Source: Bacillota bacterium (GTDB lineage: Bacteria > Bacillota > SHA-98 > UBA4971). From it: DNA of 64,000 nucleotides. A program made the position numbers and the translations under genes. The notes beneath the pieces were generated by a model. That model searched no databases and was not told the DNA's origin. It saw only the letters and a program-made list of their open reading frames with translations. Of the stretch, positions 1-8,553 are shown in pieces. Positions within the stretch are counted from its first letter, which is position 1. Each line of letters starts with the position of its first letter. The stretch spans positions 1 to 64,000 of the forward strand of contig JAAZLO010000021.1 of NCBI GenBank assembly GCA_012689375.1. Reading direction: 5' to 3'.

Positions 1-300
1 ATCTTAGTGGACGCCGAAACAATACCTGTCCCTACCCCACAAACCGGGCTTATCAAGGGGGATATCATATCTTACAGTATTTCCGCTGCATCCATAATAG
101 CTAAGGTCACAAGAGACAGAATGTGTACGCTTTGGCATGAGGAGTTCCCTAATTACGGTATTGCCTCAAATAAAGGTTATTATACAAAGGAACATCTAGA
201 ATCCCTTTTGAAATATGGGCCTTGTCCGATACACAGAAGATCCTTCATAAGAAAACCGCTTTTGAAACATTCCAATCTCACCTTCAATTTCGGTTCTTAA
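1..300 (+). CDS. rnhB: Ribonuclease HII, C-terminal part (cut by window start)
   Basis: The frame is open from base 1, so the gene begins before the window; the GTG at base 7 is only an internal valine. The visible 100 residues are the C-terminal half of RNase HII, which nicks the RNA strand of RNA-DNA hybrids and starts removal of ribonucleotides misincorporated in DNA. Family motifs seen are LVDAETIP near the start, KGDIISYSISAASIIAKVTR, NKGYYTKEHLESL and the closing GPCPIHRRSF. In Firmicutes rnhB commonly lies just before yraN and the smf/dprA-topA block, as here. Nothing in the visible part looks broken. Confidence 0.93.
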   Translation: MLVDAETIPVPTPQTGLIKGDIISYSISAASIIAKVTRDRMCTLWHEEFPNYGIASNKGYYTKEHLESLLKYGPCPIHRRSFIRKPLLKHSNLTFNFGS

Positions 301-367
301 AATAAAACTCCCGATAAGTGCTAACCTAATATATGGAAGGAAAACCAAGCCATTCCGGAGAAATAAC

Positions 368-381
368 AATTCCCGGGAATT
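368..381. repeat. 14-bp perfect palindrome in rnhB-yraN gap
   Basis: AATTCCCGGGAATT is a perfect palindrome, and it is bracketed by AATAAC and GTTATT, which can extend the stem. It ends about 30 bases before the yraN start. No T-run follows, so it is a poor intrinsic terminator. It could be a weak attenuating hairpin, an operator or chance. Confidence 0.35.
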
Positions 382-414
382 TCTGGTTATTGCATATATA
401 AAAGGGGTGCATAA

Positions 415-786
415 ATGACCTTGCACAACAGGGAAATAGGTCTGTACGGTGAAAATATTGCCGCGGAATATTTAAAAATATCAGGGCTTTCAATTCTTTG
501 TAGAAATTACCGTTCCAGATGTGGGGAAATTGATCTCATTGCCAAGGACGGCGACACTATTGTATTTGTTGAAGTTAAAACAAGAAGAAGCCTAAAATTT
601 GGGGAAGCTACAGAGCAGATTACGGGAGTAAAGCAAAGAAAGATAATGGCGGTGGCAAATGAGTATCTCTCGAAGACAGGGTGCTTAGGATATAACGGGA
701 GGTTTGATGTACTGGCCGTCCGGGTATTACCGGGCGGCGGAATAAAGATAAAGTGGATAAAAAGTGCCTTTGACGGGTGGAGGTGA
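415..786 (+). CDS. yraN: YraN / UPF0102 family predicted endonuclease-like protein
   Basis: A 123-residue member of the YraN (UPF0102) family, which has a restriction-endonuclease-like fold; its exact cellular role is not settled. Family features are the GLYGENIAAEYLK opening, then RNYRSRCGEIDLIAKD and VFVEVKTRRS. The E-I-D-L and E-V-K-T residues form the expected D-ExK-type nuclease centre. The ATG at 415 follows AAGGGGTG. The stop lies just before the ATG of the comM-like gene and overlaps its ribosome site, suggesting coupling. Placement between rnhB and comM/dprA is the usual Firmicute arrangement and suggests a link to DNA processing, but that is inference. Confidence 0.9.
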   Translation: MTLHNREIGLYGENIAAEYLKISGLSILCRNYRSRCGEIDLIAKDGDTIVFVEVKTRRSLKFGEATEQITGVKQRKIMAVANEYLSKTGCLGYNGRFDVLAVRVLPGGGIKIKWIKSAFDGWR

Positions 787-791
787 ATCTT

Positions 792-2342
792 ATGCCTGCA
801 AAGATCCCCGGTGGTGCCATATTAGGTATTGACGGATGCTTAGTTTATGTTGAAGTTGATGTTGCACCGGGGTTGCCTTCCTTTGAAATAGTAGGGTTAC
901 CTGATGCGGCTATACGTGAAGCCAGAGAAAGGGTCAGGTCTGCCCTTAGAAATTCCGGTTATGATTTCCCTTTGGGAAGGATAACCGTAAACTTGGCACC
1001 TGCCATGATGCGTAAAGGAGGGGCAGGTTTTGATCTGCCGATAGCGATTGGTATTCTGTCGGCAGTTGGTAAGATTGATAAGAAAAAAGCCGCAAATTGT
1101 GTATTTGCAGGGGAATTATCCTTGGACGGTAGTGTAAAAGGTACATCAGGCGTACTATCGATTGCCCTAGCTACAAAAAAGCAAGGATTTCGCCAGATGA
1201 TAGTTGCCAAGCCTAATATGGGTGAGGCTGCGTTTATTGATGGATTAGATGTATATGGTGTAGGTACCCTGAATGAGGCACTTCAGCATCTGAGCGGTGT
1301 AAAATTCATAGAAAAAACAAAACAAACAGATGTTTTATCATTGTCGGTACCTCCGGGAAATGTAGACTTCCAAGATGTGGCAGGCCAGGAGCATGCAAAG
1401 CGTGTATTGGAAATAGCTGCAGCGGGAGGCCATAATGTCCTGATGGTCGGCCCGCCCGGCTCAGGCAAGACTATGTTGGCTAGGAGACTTTATACTATTC
1501 TTCCACCTTTATCCCGGGATGAAGCCATAGAAGTTACTAAGGTATATAGTGCCTTAGGATTATTACCTTCAGGTAGCAGTGTAATTTCTGAACGCCCTTT
1601 TCGAAGTCCCCATCATACGATTTCTCCTGCAGGCCTTATCGGAGGGGGCCGCCTTCCGAAACCGGGAGAGATATCCCTTGCACACAGGGGGGTCCTTTTC
1701 CTTGATGAACTCCCCGAATTTGGCAGCCATGTATTGGATGCATTAAGGCAGCCTATGGAAGATGGGTTTGTGACTGTGGCAAGGGTCGGGAGTGTAGCTG
1801 TGTTTCCAAGCAGATTTATGCTTTTAGGGGCTATGAATCCTTGCCTGTGTTTTAAGAGAGCCGATATTGAAGGAGTAAATTTTTGTACATGTTCACCTGC
1901 TGCAATAAGAAGGTACCTTCGTAGATTATCAGGGCCTTTGCTTGATAGGATTGATCTTCATATTGAAGTTGGGCAAATTGGAGTTTATGATCTTACCACG
2001 ATAAAGGCCGGTGAAAAATCAATAGATATAAGGGAAAGGGTTATGAGAGTGCGGGATATACAGACTGAAAGATTCTTGGGAACACAGATCCGTTTCAATG
2101 CGGAAATGGGATCAAACGAGATCAAAGTTTATTGTGACTTAACTGAGAGTGCCGAATCTCTCCTTTATTCTGCAATTGCCGGCCTTGGGTTATCCGTTCG
2201 TTCATATATCAGGACTATAAAAGTTTCCAGGACCATAGCAGATCTTGAGGGGAGCCGAAAAATACACGAACATCACATAACTGAAGCTACCGGCTACAGA
2301 ATGCCAGTTTTCGGTGCCTCATTACCGAACTTCCCTAATTAA
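792..2342 (+). CDS. comM: YifB/ComM family Mg-chelatase-like AAA+ ATPase
   Basis: A 516-residue AAA+ ATPase of the YifB/ComM family. Haemophilus and Vibrio ComM is a hexameric helicase that promotes branch migration in natural transformation; the Firmicute protein is assumed similar. Order of parts: an N-terminal ChlI-like domain (residues about 15-170), Walker A GPPGSGKT at about 220-227, Walker B LFLDELPEF, and a C-terminal Mg_chelatase_C domain ending in the SRTIADLEGS region. A cysteine cluster (PCLCFK, FCTCSP) follows Walker B, as usual. I chose ATG 792, which has GGAGGTG seven bases upstream; the ORF track extends five codons to a GTG inside that ribosome site. dprA follows within 20 bases. 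Confidence 0.92.
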   Translation: MPAKIPGGAILGIDGCLVYVEVDVAPGLPSFEIVGLPDAAIREARERVRSALRNSGYDFPLGRITVNLAPAMMRKGGAGFDLPIAIGILSAVGKIDKKKAANCVFAGELSLDGSVKGTSGVLSIALATKKQGFRQMIVAKPNMGEAAFIDGLDVYGVGTLNEALQHLSGVKFIEKTKQTDVLSLSVPPGNVDFQDVAGQEHAKRVLEIAAAGGHNVLMVGPPGSGKTMLARRLYTILPPLSRDEAIEVTKVYSALGLLPSGSSVISERPFRSPHHTISPAGLIGGGRLPKPGEISLAHRGVLFLDELPEFGSHVLDALRQPMEDGFVTVARVGSVAVFPSRFMLLGAMNPCLCFKRADIEGVNFCTCSPAAIRRYLRRLSGPLLDRIDLHIEVGQIGVYDLTTIKAGEKSIDIRERVMRVRDIQTERFLGTQIRFNAEMGSNEIKVYCDLTESAESLLYSAIAGLGLSVRSYIRTIKVSRTIADLEGSRKIHEHHITEATGYRMPVFGASLPNFPN

Positions 2343-2360
2343 TAACCCGGGGTGTTGTCT

Positions 2361-3449
2361 GTGAAGGAAAGAGAAAGTATTATTGCCCTTAATACCATAG
2401 CAACAATCGGAGGTTACAGGCTTGCCAATCTTCTGAAACGATTCGGTTCAGCCAAATCGGCAATAAATGCCTCAGAACGGGATTTATGTCAGGTAAGAGG
2501 GATCGGTAAAAAAACCGCGCGGCGCATTATGGCCTTAAGAGACGGGCAAACAGCCATAGAGGAGACGCGAAAAGCCAAAGAGTCAGGGGTGGATATAGTT
2601 ATTCAAGGAGATACTTTATATCCTTCAGCCCTGCTTAATATCACGTACCCACCTCCTGTTATTTATATTCTTGGGGACATTTTACCGTCTGATGCCTTTT
2701 CAATAGCAGTTGTAGGTTCAAGAAAGCCGGGTTATTATGGAACATGTACTGCTTGGAATTTATCAAAAAATGCAGCAGAGGAAGGTTTCACAGTTGTATC
2801 AGGTATGGCCAGGGGTATTGATTCCGCTGCACACCGTGGAGCCATTGCCGGAGGCGGAAGGACCATAGCCGTTCTGGGTTGTGGTGTTGACGTCGTATAC
2901 CCCCCGGAAAATAATGAACTTGCCGATAGAATAAAGAGGAATGGAGCAATAATAAGTGAATTCCCCTTTGGTACATGCCCGTTTCCACAAAACTTTCCAA
3001 GGCGCAACAGAATTATCAGCGGGTTAGCCATGGGTGTAGTTATAGTGCAAGCCGGGAAATCAAGTGGTGCCCTTATCACTGCAGATTTTGCCTTAGAACA
3101 AGGGAAGGAAGTTTTTGCTGTTCCCGGTGAAATAAAAAACCCCCTTTCTTGTGGGACTCATAGTCTTATTAAGCAAGGTGCGGTACTCATAGAAGGAATC
3201 AGTGATATCCTTGAGGAACTCCGGATACCAATAACAAGAGAACACAGCATAGGGAATAACCCAAAACAGAAGGATATATCTCCATATGAAGAGAAAGTCT
3301 TGACAGTGTTGGGCTTTTCACCTATGACTACTGATGATATAGTGATTGCAACAGGGCTTTCCGCACCAACCGTTACCTGTACCCTTGTTGATTTGCAATT
3401 GAGAGCTATGATATCACGGGTTGCAGGTGGCTATATAAGTCTTGGGTAA
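2361..3449 (+). CDS. dprA: DNA processing protein DprA/Smf
   Basis: DprA binds incoming single-stranded DNA and loads RecA during transformation; many non-competent Firmicutes keep it. About 362 residues. An N-terminal helix-hairpin-helix/SAM-like region (IGGYRLANLLKRFG, VRGIGKKTARRI) is followed by the Rossmann-like core with VVGSRKPGYYG, VVSGMARGIDSAAHRGA, FPRRNRIISGLA and GSLITAD-like GALITADFALEQG. A C-terminal winged helix (TTDDIVIATGLSAPTV) closes the protein. The start is uncertain: GTG 2361 has GGGGTG six bases upstream, while the ORF track begins at GTG 2352 with no good site. With the comM-like gene upstream this forms a small DNA-uptake block. Confidence 0.93.
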   Translation: MKERESIIALNTIATIGGYRLANLLKRFGSAKSAINASERDLCQVRGIGKKTARRIMALRDGQTAIEETRKAKESGVDIVIQGDTLYPSALLNITYPPPVIYILGDILPSDAFSIAVVGSRKPGYYGTCTAWNLSKNAAEEGFTVVSGMARGIDSAAHRGAIAGGGRTIAVLGCGVDVVYPPENNELADRIKRNGAIISEFPFGTCPFPQNFPRRNRIISGLAMGVVIVQAGKSSGALITADFALEQGKEVFAVPGEIKNPLSCGTHSLIKQGAVLIEGISDILEELRIPITREHSIGNNPKQKDISPYEEKVLTVLGFSPMTTDDIVIATGLSAPTVTCTLVDLQLRAMISRVAGGYISLG

Positions 3450-3498
3450 TATGGAGGGAAAGCCCGGGGGTGCCGAGTATTAGGGGAGTGTAATAACA

Positions 3499-5598
3499 TT
3501 GAAAAATCTTATTATTGTGGAATCACCTGCTAAAGCAAAAACAATAGAAAGATTGCTTGGTTCAAATTATCAGGTGAAAGCATCTGTCGGTCATGTACGG
3601 GATTTGCCTAAAAGTAGGCTTGGTGTGGATATAGAAAATAACTATGCACCCCATTATATTACTATCCGCGGTAAAGGCGGTACTATCCGTAAGCTCAAAA
3701 ATGCAGTCGGGAAATCAGATCAAGTACTGCTTGCAACCGACCCTGACAGGGAAGGGGAGGCAATATCCTGGCATTTGGCACAGGCTCTGGGCCTTGAATC
3801 CGGCGTACCCTGCCGGATTGAATTTCATGAAGTAACTGAAAAGGCCGTAAAAAATGCACTCAAGAATCCCAGGCCTATTCATATGGAAAGAGTTAATGCT
3901 CAACAGGCGCGAAGAATACTTGATCGTCTTGTGGGATATACTCTTAGCCCTTTTTTGTGGAAAAAAGTCCGCAAAGGGTTATCTGCAGGCAGAGTCCAAT
4001 CAGTTGCTGTAAGATTGATTTGTGACAGGGAGAAAGAAATCCAAGCTTTCAAACCTGAAGAATACTGGTCAATCATTGCCTTTTTAAAGAAGGACGGAGA
4101 AAGGCAGGAGTTTCCTGCAAAACTCCTTAGGAAGGCCGGAAGAAAAATCAAAATTCATAATGCGAAGGAAGCCCAATCGGTTCTTGGGGATTTAAAAAAC
4201 GAAACATTTGTTGTTTCTAAAGTGCTGGAGAGGGAAAGAAGGCGGAATCCGGCACCTCCTTTTACCACAAGTACGCTTCAACAGGAGGCTTCAAGAAAAC
4301 TAGGATATGGAGCCCGCAAAACAATGAGGATTGCCCAAGAGTTATATGAAGGGTTGGAAATTGATTCCCTGGGCAATACAGGCCTCATAACATACATTCG
4401 AACTGATTCAGTGAGGATTGCATCTGAGGCTGAATCAGATGCCAGATCCTTCATTAAAAACATGTATGGAGATGATTATGTTCCTAAAAAACCTAGACGA
4501 TATAGGAGGAAGGCTGCAGCCCAAGATGCCCACGAGGCCATCCGCCCAACATCAGTCACGCGTCTTCCTGACGATTTAAAGAAACATCTATCTGGAGATC
4601 AATACAGGTTATACAAACTCATTTGGGATAGATTTTTAGCAAGTCAGATGGAATCAGCGGTTTTCGATACCGTCCGCGTAGATATTAGAGCTAAGGATTA
4701 TTTATTCAGAGCAACAGGTTCCAAGGTGAAGTTCCCTGGGTTTACCATTGTGTATTTGGAAGGAACGGACAATCGTGAGGAAAATGAATCGATTCTGCCT
4801 GAACTTTCCGAGGCTGAAAGCCTGCATTTATCAAGACTTGAGGATAAACAACACTTTACCGAACCGCCGGCACGTTTTAATGAGGCTACACTTGTAAAGG
4901 CCCTTGAAGAAAACGGTATAGGCAGACCCAGCACATATGCGCCTATAATTGAAACAATCTTAAGGCGGGACTATGTTGTTGTTGAGGACAAGAGATTCCA
5001 CCCGACACAATTAGGGTTTGTTGTGGTGGATGTCTTAAACCAAGCCTATCCGAATGTTGTGGACGTAGCCTTCACTGCTGATATGGAAACTAAACTGGAT
5101 AAAATCGCCGAAGGTAAACTTGAATGGGTGGATGTTATTGATGAATTTTATCCGCCCTTTAAAAAGACAGTGGATGAAGCCGAGGAGCGGGTTGAAAGGG
5201 TAAAAATGCCGGAGGAGGTCACAAGCGAGCTTTGTCCCGAATGTGGCCGCAATCTTGTGGTAAAACACGGTAGATTCGGAGCGTTTTTAGGGTGTCAAGG
5301 CTATCCTGATTGTAAATTTACCAAGGCAATTCGCCGTTCCACAGGGGTTAATTGTCCCTTATGCGGAGAAGAAATAGTTGAGCGAAAGACAAAAAAAGGC
5401 AGAAGATTTTATGGGTGTGCCGGGTATCCCGAATGTAAGTTTTCCACATGGTATGTACCAGTTAAGAAATCGTGCCCCAAATGTCAGGCTTTCCTTGTTA
5501 AACGTGGAGGTAAAAAAGGGTATCTTGCATGTATCAGGGAGGATTGCGATTATAGGGAAGGCGATAAGCCCAAGGCGTCTTCTGATTCAGATACTTAA
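3499..5598 (+). CDS. topA: DNA topoisomerase I (type IA)
   Basis: Relaxes negative supercoils through a 5'-phosphotyrosine intermediate. 699 residues, normal for the family. The N-terminal Toprim domain shows IIVESPAKAKT and TDPDREGEAISWH. The catalytic tyrosine is in GLITYIRTDS, at about residue 299. GIGRPSTYAPII lies further on. The C-terminus has three four-cysteine zinc ribbons: CPECGRN...CQGYPDC, CPLCGEE...CAGYPEC and CPKCQAF...CIREDC. The start is TTG 3499 with AGGGGAGTG eight bases upstream. The trmFO gene follows in the Bacillus subtilis order topA-trmFO-xerC-hslV-hslU-codY. Confidence 0.97.
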   Translation: MKNLIIVESPAKAKTIERLLGSNYQVKASVGHVRDLPKSRLGVDIENNYAPHYITIRGKGGTIRKLKNAVGKSDQVLLATDPDREGEAISWHLAQALGLESGVPCRIEFHEVTEKAVKNALKNPRPIHMERVNAQQARRILDRLVGYTLSPFLWKKVRKGLSAGRVQSVAVRLICDREKEIQAFKPEEYWSIIAFLKKDGERQEFPAKLLRKAGRKIKIHNAKEAQSVLGDLKNETFVVSKVLERERRRNPAPPFTTSTLQQEASRKLGYGARKTMRIAQELYEGLEIDSLGNTGLITYIRTDSVRIASEAESDARSFIKNMYGDDYVPKKPRRYRRKAAAQDAHEAIRPTSVTRLPDDLKKHLSGDQYRLYKLIWDRFLASQMESAVFDTVRVDIRAKDYLFRATGSKVKFPGFTIVYLEGTDNREENESILPELSEAESLHLSRLEDKQHFTEPPARFNEATLVKALEENGIGRPSTYAPIIETILRRDYVVVEDKRFHPTQLGFVVVDVLNQAYPNVVDVAFTADMETKLDKIAEGKLEWVDVIDEFYPPFKKTVDEAEERVERVKMPEEVTSELCPECGRNLVVKHGRFGAFLGCQGYPDCKFTKAIRRSTGVNCPLCGEEIVERKTKKGRRFYGCAGYPECKFSTWYVPVKKSCPKCQAFLVKRGGKKGYLACIREDCDYREGDKPKASSDSDT

Positions 5599-5620
5599 TA
5601 TTGTGGTAGGTGTAGATGAA

Positions 5621-6943
5621 TTGATAAACGGAAAAGGGGTTCTTGTAATAGGAGGTGGGATTGCGGGCAGTGAAGCTGCCTGGCAAATGGCTAGGAAGAA
5701 CATTAAGGTTGTTCTTGCAGAAATGAGGCCCCATGTAATGACCCCTGCTCATACCACTTCTGATTTTGCGGAACTAATATGTTCAAATTCGTTGGGATCT
5801 GACAGCATCCGAAATGCCTCAGGTATTCTCAAAGAAGAATTAAGAACCTATGGATCTTTAATTATGAGATGTGCAGAAAGTGCAAGAATCCCTGCAGGGT
5901 CCGCATTAGCCGTGGAAAGAAAAAAGTTTTCATATCTCGTTACTTCTTATATTAAAAGATCCCCGAATATTCATATATTAAGGGAGGAAATCACGGATAT
6001 TCCTAATCACAGACCTTTAATAATTGCCGGTGGTCCGTTGATATCCCCGGGTCTTGCCCGATCTGTCACAGAATTTACAGGCAAAAATAACCTTTACTTT
6101 TATGATGCGGTAGCCCCTATTGTTACTTTGGAATCCTGTGATATGTCCAGGATGTTTTGGGGTTCTAGATACGGACGGGGCGGTGATGATTATCTTAATT
6201 GTCCAATGACAAAAGAAGAATATGAACAGTTCCATGATGCCTTGATTTCCGCGGAAACTGCCCCGTTACATGAATTTGAGGACATGAAAATTTTTGAGGC
6301 ATGTATGCCTGTGGAGACTTTGGCTAAACGAGGGCGGGAATCCCTTGCATATGGACCCTTAAGGCCTGTCGGGCTTAAGGATCCGAATACAGGAAAGCGT
6401 CCGTACGCAGTAGTACAATTAAGGCCTGAGAATGTCAGGAGATCCCTTTTAAATATGGTAGGTTTTCAAACACGGCTTACATGGGGTGAACAGCGTCGGG
6501 TTTTCCGTATGATTCCGGGGTTGGAGAAAGCTGAATTTGTCAGATACGGGGTAATGCATAGAAATACTTTTGTTAATTCACCTGAAATCCTTACCCCTAC
6601 ACTACAGTGCAAGTTTGACAAAGCCCTGTTTTTTGCAGGCCAAATCTCCGGAGTTGAAGGGTACCTAGAGTCTGCGGCATCAGGGCTTGTCGCAGGAATA
6701 AATGCAGCCTATGAGGTGCTTGGCCTACCATGTCGCCAGTTCCCGAGGGAGACGATGATAGGTGCGCTTTGCAACTATATTACAACAAACCAAACCAGGA
6801 CATTTCAACCTATGAATGCAAACTTTGGAATTTTACCGGGAACCGATATGAGGCGCCGTAAAAAACCTGACAGGCTTGCTGTTGCTGTATCCTCTTTTGA
6901 GATCGCACACGATTTCGTGAAGACCCTCCGGGACAATGCATGA
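5621..6943 (+). CDS. trmFO: tRNA (uracil-54-C5)-methyltransferase, folate/FAD-dependent
   Basis: TrmFO makes ribothymidine at tRNA position 54 using methylene-THF and reduced FAD; it replaces SAM-dependent TrmA in most Firmicutes. 440 residues. An N-terminal FAD-binding Rossmann motif (VLVIGGGIAGSEAAW) is followed by LICSNSLGSDS and the conserved FFAGQISGVEGY near the C-terminus, with YITTNQTRTFQPMNANFGI after it. The ORF track begins at 5378, inside topA; I place the start at TTG 5621, which has TAGGTG eight bases upstream and gives the normal family length. The folate cofactor ties it loosely to fhs and folC in this window. Confidence 0.94.
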   Translation: MINGKGVLVIGGGIAGSEAAWQMARKNIKVVLAEMRPHVMTPAHTTSDFAELICSNSLGSDSIRNASGILKEELRTYGSLIMRCAESARIPAGSALAVERKKFSYLVTSYIKRSPNIHILREEITDIPNHRPLIIAGGPLISPGLARSVTEFTGKNNLYFYDAVAPIVTLESCDMSRMFWGSRYGRGGDDYLNCPMTKEEYEQFHDALISAETAPLHEFEDMKIFEACMPVETLAKRGRESLAYGPLRPVGLKDPNTGKRPYAVVQLRPENVRRSLLNMVGFQTRLTWGEQRRVFRMIPGLEKAEFVRYGVMHRNTFVNSPEILTPTLQCKFDKALFFAGQISGVEGYLESAASGLVAGINAAYEVLGLPCRQFPRETMIGALCNYITTNQTRTFQPMNANFGILPGTDMRRRKKPDRLAVAVSSFEIAHDFVKTLRDNA

Positions 6944-6978
6944 AAAAACTACAGCACAAATGTCCCTCAAAGGAGGGG

Positions 6979-7007
6979 TTGATTGGCAATTCCTATTGTG
7001 ATACAAT
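6979..7007 (+). promoter_or_regulatory. Sigma-A-type promoter for xerC-hslVU
   Basis: TTGATT, a 17-base spacer, then TACAAT, with TG one base before the -10 (extended -10). It sits in the 127-base trmFO-xerC gap, just after a small CCCTC-AAAG-GAGGG hairpin that might partly stop upstream transcription. The predicted start is about 55 bases before the xerC start codon. Confidence 0.6.
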
Positions 7008-7070
7008 TCTGAAATGGAGAGGCTCATATAATTAATGTAATGTTTTGTTCTCCGTGAGGGAGAGATATTT

Positions 7071-7976
7071 GTGGCGGCCGGTGAGATTGATGATTTTCTT
7101 GGATATATTTCTATTATAAAGGGCTATTCATCCAATACGGTTATTGCATATGCCCATGATATTCAAACATTCGTCAGGTTTGCAGAGGATATCTGTGATG
7201 ATAAAGGGGATTTGGATTTATCCAGTATAACGCACCTCGAAATTAGAGCCTACCTTGCGAATCTTCAAAAAAAAGGCTACTCTCGGCGTACCATAGCCAG
7301 GAGAATTGCAGCTATCCGAGGTTTTTTCTCTTATCTTTGCAGAAAGGGAATTCTATCTCGAAATCCCGCGGAAAGCATTAAAATTCCAAGGGAAGGGCGT
7401 AAGATACCGCCTTTTCTCCGTGAGGATGAAGTTGTGTCACTTCTGCAATGCCCACCAAAGGATACCCCTTTCGGTATACGGGATCGCGCAATTTTGGAAG
7501 TGCTCTATGCTGCAGGCCTTCGTGTTGGAGAGCTGGTTGGTCTTAATCTTGATAGTATCGATCTTTCCACCGATTTTGTCAGGGTTCGCGGAAAGGGAGC
7601 CAAGGAAAGAATAGTCCCGATAGGTATAAAGGCTGTAGAGGCACTTAAAACTTACTTGGAGTATGGAAGGCCGAGGCTTGCATCTCAAGGGGAAGATTCC
7701 CTTGCCCTTTTTCTAAACTGTAACGGAACCAGGCTTTCTAAGCGTGCCATCGAAATCATGGTGGATAAATATATAGAAAAGGCGTCCATTGATAAAAACA
7801 TCAGTCCCCATGCCCTGAGGCATTCCTTTGCCACACATCTCCTAGATCGCGGGGCGGATCTTCGCGTCGTTCAGGAATTATTAGGTCATGCAACTGTCTC
7901 TACAACTCAAATCTATACACATATGACAAGAAAACGGCTTCGTACAGTATACGATAAAGCCCATCCACGGGCATAG
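7071..7976 (+). CDS. xerC: Tyrosine recombinase XerC/CodV
   Basis: Site-specific recombinase that with a XerD partner resolves chromosome dimers at dif. 301 residues: an N-terminal SAM-like core-binding domain (about 1-90) and a C-terminal catalytic domain. All active-site residues are visible: Arg in AAGLRVGE (about 151), Lys in the RGKGAKE hairpin (about 175), HALRH (247-251), His in LLGHATV (about 273) and the nucleophile in IYTHM (Tyr about 282). It starts at GTG 7071 with GAGGGAGA seven bases upstream. Position directly before hslV marks it as the chromosomal XerC (CodV) and not a phage or transposon integrase; no flanking mobile features are seen. Confidence 0.94.
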   Translation: MAAGEIDDFLGYISIIKGYSSNTVIAYAHDIQTFVRFAEDICDDKGDLDLSSITHLEIRAYLANLQKKGYSRRTIARRIAAIRGFFSYLCRKGILSRNPAESIKIPREGRKIPPFLREDEVVSLLQCPPKDTPFGIRDRAILEVLYAAGLRVGELVGLNLDSIDLSTDFVRVRGKGAKERIVPIGIKAVEALKTYLEYGRPRLASQGEDSLALFLNCNGTRLSKRAIEIMVDKYIEKASIDKNISPHALRHSFATHLLDRGADLRVVQELLGHATVSTTQIYTHMTRKRLRTVYDKAHPRA

Positions 7977-7991
7977 TATAGAAGGGCGGGG

Positions 7992-8540
7992 ATGTGTGTT
8001 TTGGTGAAACATGGATTACATGCTACGACGATAGTTGCGGTGAAGCTTGGTAATAATGTGGCTATTGCCGGCGATGGGCAGGTTACATTAGGTAATACCG
8101 TTATGAAGCATAAGGCGAAAAAAATTCGAAGGCTGTATGAGGGCAAGGTTATTGCAGGGTTTGCAGGGACCGCAGCCGATGCTTTTGCTTTATTTGAGCG
8201 ATTTGAGATAAAACTTGAGGAGTACCATGGGAATCTACCTAGGGCTGCAGTGGAGTTGGTGAAAGAATGGCGGCTTGATCGCGCGTTAAGGAGGCTTGAG
8301 GCCTTTTTGGTTGTTGCAGATAAATCTAACTTACTTATTATTTCAGGAAACGGGGATCTCATTGAACCTGATGACGGTATTGCAGCAGTGGGTTCAGGCG
8401 GGCCTATGGCTTTGGCAGCTGCTAAGGCTCTTATCAGCCATACAAACCTGGGCTGTGGTGAAATCGTAAAAGAAGCATTGAAAATTGTATCTTCCATATG
8501 CATATATACAAATAAGGAGATCTTGTGTGAGGAAATATGA
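7992..8540 (+). CDS. hslV: ATP-dependent protease subunit HslV (ClpQ)
   Basis: Proteolytic subunit of the HslUV proteasome-like complex. The threonine protease core begins at [10 protein letters not shown] and has the conserved [10 protein letters not shown] and [11 protein letters not shown]-like [14 protein letters not shown]. From ATG 7992 the protein has 182 residues with 11 residues before the first Thr of the ATT motif, so a short propeptide would need removal to free an N-terminal Thr. TTG 8001 and GTG 8004 are alternative starts giving a shorter leader. It is followed at once by hslU, whose ribosome site overlaps the hslV stop. Confidence 0.95.
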   Translation: MCVLVKHGLHATTIVAVKLGNNVAIAGDGQVTLGNTVMKHKAKKIRRLYEGKVIAGFAGTAADAFALFERFEIKLEEYHGNLPRAAVELVKEWRLDRALRRLEAFLVVADKSNLLIISGNGDLIEPDDGIAAVGSGGPMALAAAKALISHTNLGCGEIVKEALKIVSSICIYTNKEILCEEI

Positions 8541-8553
8541 AGGGGGCTTACAT

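Noticed and set aside
5378-5620. N-terminal extension of trmFO into topA
   Set aside because: This stretch is topA zinc-ribbon sequence in another frame; TTG 5621 has a ribosome site and gives the family length.
7071-7976. XerC as a mobile-element integrase
   Set aside because: Gene order topA-trmFO-xerC-hslVU-codY is chromosomal, with no attachment repeats or phage genes nearby.
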